From: Sipunculus nudus
Lineage: Eukaryota > Annelida > Sipuncula > Golfingiida > Sipunculidae
Length of the DNA stretch: 64,000 nucleotides
NCBI GenBank assembly: GCA_026874595.1
Contig: CM049322.1
Coordinates: forward strand, 27,381,840-27,445,839
Reading direction: 5' to 3'
The position numbers were made by a program, and so were the translations under genes. A model generated the notes under the pieces. It was given only the letters and a program-made list of their open reading frames with translations. It was not told the DNA's origin and made no database searches. This document shows positions 60,251 through 64,000 of the stretch, one piece after another (the stretch's first letter is position 1; each line of letters starts with the position of its first letter).

Positions 60251-61135
60251 TTTACATATATTCCTGATTTCTTTTTTTATAAAAAGTCAGCTGAAAAGCA
60301 TTTTGAATCGGGAAAATAAATTTCAAAGTTATATCAAGTAGGGACCACTTTTGTGTACAGATGGTAGCACTTGGTTTACCATTGGCAGATTGCCAGTGCC
60401 TTGATGTTGGCTATTAGCCAAGATGATGTCAGCTCTATAAATAGTTTTGGCACAGTGCCAGGATTGGAAGAAGTGTAGCCAGGTATAGGTCAAGAGTTCA
60501 CTCAGTGCAGTAGCTGCATTCTATTTATAGCTTTGGCAGACTGCTCACTGCATCATATTTGGCACCCAAGTTCAGCCTGGATCTATTTATAGCTTTGGCA
60601 GTCTGCCAACTGTATCAGATTATGCAACAGATCAAACGTTCACTCAGTGCAGCCAGGTACAGGTCAAAAGTTCACTCAGTCTAGCCAGGTGCAGGTCAAG
60701 AGTTCATTCAGTGCAGTAGCTTGAGGCAGCAATTTGTCACAGGTCACTGGGGGGCAACTGCCTTACTCACCTAAGCCTTGTCAGCCCAGTGCATCAAACT
60801 CATGGGAAGTTTGACCTGTCTATGCGTCTTTGGTGGTATTCTCATTTACAAGACAGGTGGTACCACCTACATTGACTTTTGCAGTGTATGTGCCTGCTTA
60901 TTTCTACAGAGGAATTTGATACATCAGCCTAAAATTGGGCATGTTTATACATATCGGGTAGCTTTATTGTGTACAAGACTGGTGGCGCCACCTACAATAA
61001 TTTTTGCACAGTGTATGTCCCTGCTTATTTCACAGGAGGGGTTTGACATATCAGTCTGACATTGGGCATATATATATATCTCTTCATTGTGTATAAGACT
61101 GGTGGTGCCAGCTACAATCATTGTATCCGCCAAAA
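60251..61135. repeat. Dispersed repeat block B, copy next to block A
   Basis: It contains GCAGCCAGGTACAGGTCA, TTTATAGCTTTGGCAG, AGAGGAATTTGATA and ACAAGACTGGTGGCGCCACC, matching 36,831-37,640 step by step. Here blocks A and B are adjacent, which is probably the undisturbed arrangement of the composite repeat. Confidence 0.85.
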
Positions 61136-63765
61136 AAGAGTTTTGCGGATACTATGTTATCAGTCAGACGCCGACGCTGCCGCCATTGCCCCATAGGTTT
61201 CCGGACAACTCCTCCATAACCACTGGGCAGAATTTTTTTAAATTCTGAAATATGATCGGTCACATGTGAACTGCTGTGCCCTCATTTTTGGTTGACCTCT
61301 GACCTTTCCTCTCTGCCCAGCGTCCATTTGTATGTCTGTTTCCACACATAAACCCGCATATCTCAGGAACCGTTAGACCTATGAGGCTAAAAATTTTGCA
61401 CAAATGTAGCCCTTTGATAGCTTTATAACATACACTAAAAATGGTTGCGCCACCTGCAGCCATTTTTGCTCAGCGTCCACCTGTTCATCTTCCTTGGGAT
61501 TAAATCACTCATATCTCAGCAGTGGTTTGACTTTTCCACCTGAAATTTTGCAGGTTTATACATGCTCGACAGCTTTCTCGATTTTATGACAGGTGGCGCC
61601 ACCTACATTCAGGTTTACTCAGCAGACATGCAAGCTCATATCTCGGGAACAGTTTGACCGACCAGGCTTAAAATTTTGCACCAATGTAGCCCTTTGATAG
61701 CTTTATAACATACACTAAAAATGGTGGCTCCACCTGCAACCACTTATGCACAGCATCCATCTGTTCATCTGATAAAATTACTCATATCTCAGCAGTGGTT
61801 TGACTTATCCACCAGAAATTTTGCAGGTTAATACATCCTGGACAGCTTTCTCGATTTATGACAGGTGGTGCCACCTACATTCACTTTACTCTGCAGACAT
61901 CCAAGCTGACATCTGGGGAACCATTTGACCAATTGGGCCAAAATTTTGCATGTGTATAGATCTCACATAGCTCTTCATCATAGGCAAAACTGGTGGCGCC
62001 ACTTGCAACCATTTTTGCACAGCGTCCATCTGTTCATCTGCCTTGGGATGATATCACTCATATCTCAGCAGTGGTTTGCCTTTTCCACCTGAAATTTTGC
62101 AGGTTTATACATCCTGGACAGCTTTCTTGATTTTATGACAGGTGGCACCACCTACATTCACGTTTACTCTGCAGACATCCAAGCTCATATCTCAGGAACT
62201 GTTTGACTGATTGGGAAAATTTTGCATGTGTATAGATCTCACATAGCTTTTCATCATAGGCAAAACTGGTGGTGCCAACTGCAACCACTTATGCACATCG
62301 TCCATCTGTTCATCTGCCTTGGGATAAAATCACTCATATCTCAGCAGTGGTTTGACTTATCCACCTGAAATTTTGCAGGTTCATACATGCTGGACATTTT
62401 CTCGATTTATGCCAAGTGGCGCCACCTACATTCACGTTTACTCTGCAGACATCCAAGCTCATATCTCGGGAACTGTTTGACCGATTGGGCCAAAATTTTG
62501 CTTGTGTATAGATCTCACATAGCTCTTCATCATAGGGGAAAAATGGTGGTGCCACCTGCAACCATTAATGCACAGCACCCATCTGTTCATCTGCCTTGGG
62601 ATAAAATCACTCATATCTCAGCAGTGGTTTGACACATCCACCTGAAATTTTGCAGGTTTATACATCCTGGAAAGTTTTCTTGATTTTATGACAGATGGCG
62701 CTACCTACATTCACGTTTACTCTGCAGACATCCAAGCTCATATCTCTGGAACCGTTTGGGCCTAAATATTGCATGTGTATAGATCTCACATAGTTCTTCA
62801 TCATAGGCAAAACCGGTGGTGCCACCTGCAATCATTTATGCACAGCATCCATCTGTTCATCTGCCTTTGGATAAAATCACTCATATCTCAGAAGTGGTTT
62901 GACTTATCCATCTGAAATTTTGCAGGTTATTACATCCTGGACAGCCTTCTCAATTTTATAACAGGTGGCGCCACCTACATTCACTTTTACTCTGCAGACA
63001 TCCAAGCTCATATCTCGGGAACCGTTTGACCGATTGGGCCAAAATTTTGCTTGTTTATAGATCTCACATAGCTCTTCATCATAAGCAAAACTGGTGGCGC
63101 CACCTGCAACCACTTATGCACAGCATCCATCTGTTCATCTGCCTTTGATAAAATCACTCATATCTCAGAAGTGGTTTGACTTATCCACCTGAAATTTTGC
63201 AGGTTATTACATCCTGGACAGCCTTCTTGATTTTATAACAGGTGGCGCCACCTACATTCACGTTTACTCTGCAGACATCCAAGCTCATATCTCACGAACC
63301 GTTTGACTGATTGGGAAAAATTTTGCATGTGTATAGATCTCACATAGCTTTTCATCATAGGCAAAACTGGTGGTGCCAACTGCAACCACTTATGCACAGC
63401 GTCCATCTGTTCATCTGCCTTGGGATAAAATCACTCATATCTCAGGAGTGGTTTGACATATCCACCTGAAATTTTGCAGGTTTATACATCCTGGACAGCT
63501 TTCTCGATTTATGCCAAGTGGCGCCACCTACATTCACGTTACTCTGCAGACATCCAAGCTCGTATCTCTGGAACTGTTTGACCGGTTGGGCCAAAATTTT
63601 GCATGTGTATAGATATCACATAGCTCTTCATCATAGGCAAAACTGGTGGTGCCAACTGCAACCACTTATGCACATCGTCCATCTGTTCATCTGCCTTGGG
63701 ATAAAATCACTCATATCTCAGGAGTGGTTTGACATATCCACCTGAAATTTTGCTGCAGAATCCAT
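61136..63765. repeat. 275-bp dimeric tandem array
   Basis: About 9 units, period 270-280 bp, judged by GGCGCCACCTAC-type sites at about 61,592, 61,864, 62,141, 62,414, 62,694, 62,964, 63,241 and 63,517. Each unit is two related halves of about 130-145 bp. Half 1 has TCAGCAGTGGTTTGACTTAT, TTTTGCAGGTT and a palindrome ending CCTAC. Half 2 has GAACCGTTTGACCGATTGGG, TTTTGCATGTG and a palindrome ending CCTGC. Both halves have CTCATATCTC. Short ORFs on both strands are repeat products. Confidence 0.92.
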
Positions 63766-64000
63766 GCTTATATGCAACACACCTCACTCTATTCCCCTTG
63801 CCACTTAATCCATGCCTCACTTCACCCGTCCCACTCTGATATCTGCAGATACACATAGTCGCTTGTCGACTACCCATATTCTAGTTTTAAAATGTCCTAG
63901 TCTGAAACTTGCAGGTCCAAAATGTCTATTTTGCTTAAATCATAATGACTGAGGTATATATGCAGGGCTTAAAAGGATCAATATTAAATTTAAAAAATAA
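63766..64000. other. Right-edge spacer
   Basis: The 275-bp array ends near 63,755. The last bases are AT-rich DNA with no recognisable feature. Confidence 0.4.

Noticed and set aside
61260-61463. Short ORFs in the 275-bp array and block B (also 60,778-61,059 and 62,334-63,745)
   Set aside because: Both strands are open at similar length and units differ by frameshifts, which is the pattern of noncoding repeats.

Overview
This is a stretch of eukaryotic nuclear DNA. It is AT-rich and consists almost entirely of repeats. No operons or long host ORFs are present, TA and CA/TG microsatellites and poly-G/poly-C runs are frequent, and transposon remains come from at least five superfamilies. The only recognisable host-gene piece is split by an intron. 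The mix (Ty3/Gypsy, a CR1/L2-like LINE, hAT MITEs, Mutator-like MITEs, and dispersed repeats rich in GTCC/GTCCG and in the palindrome GGTGGCGCCACC) suggests a marine invertebrate, perhaps a lophotrochozoan or basal deuterostome. The species cannot be settled from the sequence.

Layout. 1-2.8 kb: minor repeats, a short foldback MITE and an 11-copy 22-bp minisatellite. 2.8-9.0 kb: a 77-bp tandem array split by a 5.7-kb element with terminal inverted repeats starting CACTG. Inside that element is a plausible spliced three-exon gene for a 69-residue Cys-rich protein. 9.0-10.5 kb: a LINE tail and a 330-bp hAT MITE with a perfect 8-bp target-site duplication (TSD). 10.9-14.5 kb: a decayed LINE on the minus strand. 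15.1-22.97 kb: the 3' part of a Ty3/Gypsy element (end of protease through integrase) with a single 3' LTR. The LTR holds a hAT-like element, which in turn holds a 699-bp Mutator-like MITE. 23.65-25.0 kb: a long inverted repeat with a second 699-bp MITE in one arm. 25-29 kb: AT-rich DNA with microsatellites and a cluster of short palindromes.

29.1-37.6 kb and 59.2-61.1 kb hold copies of one composite repeat (blocks A and B). In the first locus it is broken by a hAT-like element and by a 3.7-kb element with inverted ends, which itself contains a tandem-repeat element. 37.6-41.9 kb is mostly unassigned. 41.88-43.98 kb is a minisatellite of about 60 copies of a 35-bp unit, each with a CCAAT box. 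About 110 bp further on lies the first coding exon of an RBM7/RBM11-type RNA-binding protein (44,091-44,181, plus strand). No second exon is visible downstream, so the first intron probably contains the next feature: a 12.8-kb satellite of about 335 copies of a 38-bp unit (46.16-58.98 kb). From 61.1 kb to near the right edge is a tandem array of a roughly 275-bp dimeric unit.

The genes do not form a pathway. The window is mainly a record of nested insertion and tandem expansion around one host gene. The most promising items are the RBM7-like exon between two satellites, the 5.7-kb CACTG element carrying a spliced gene, and the datable nest of elements at 19-25 kb.
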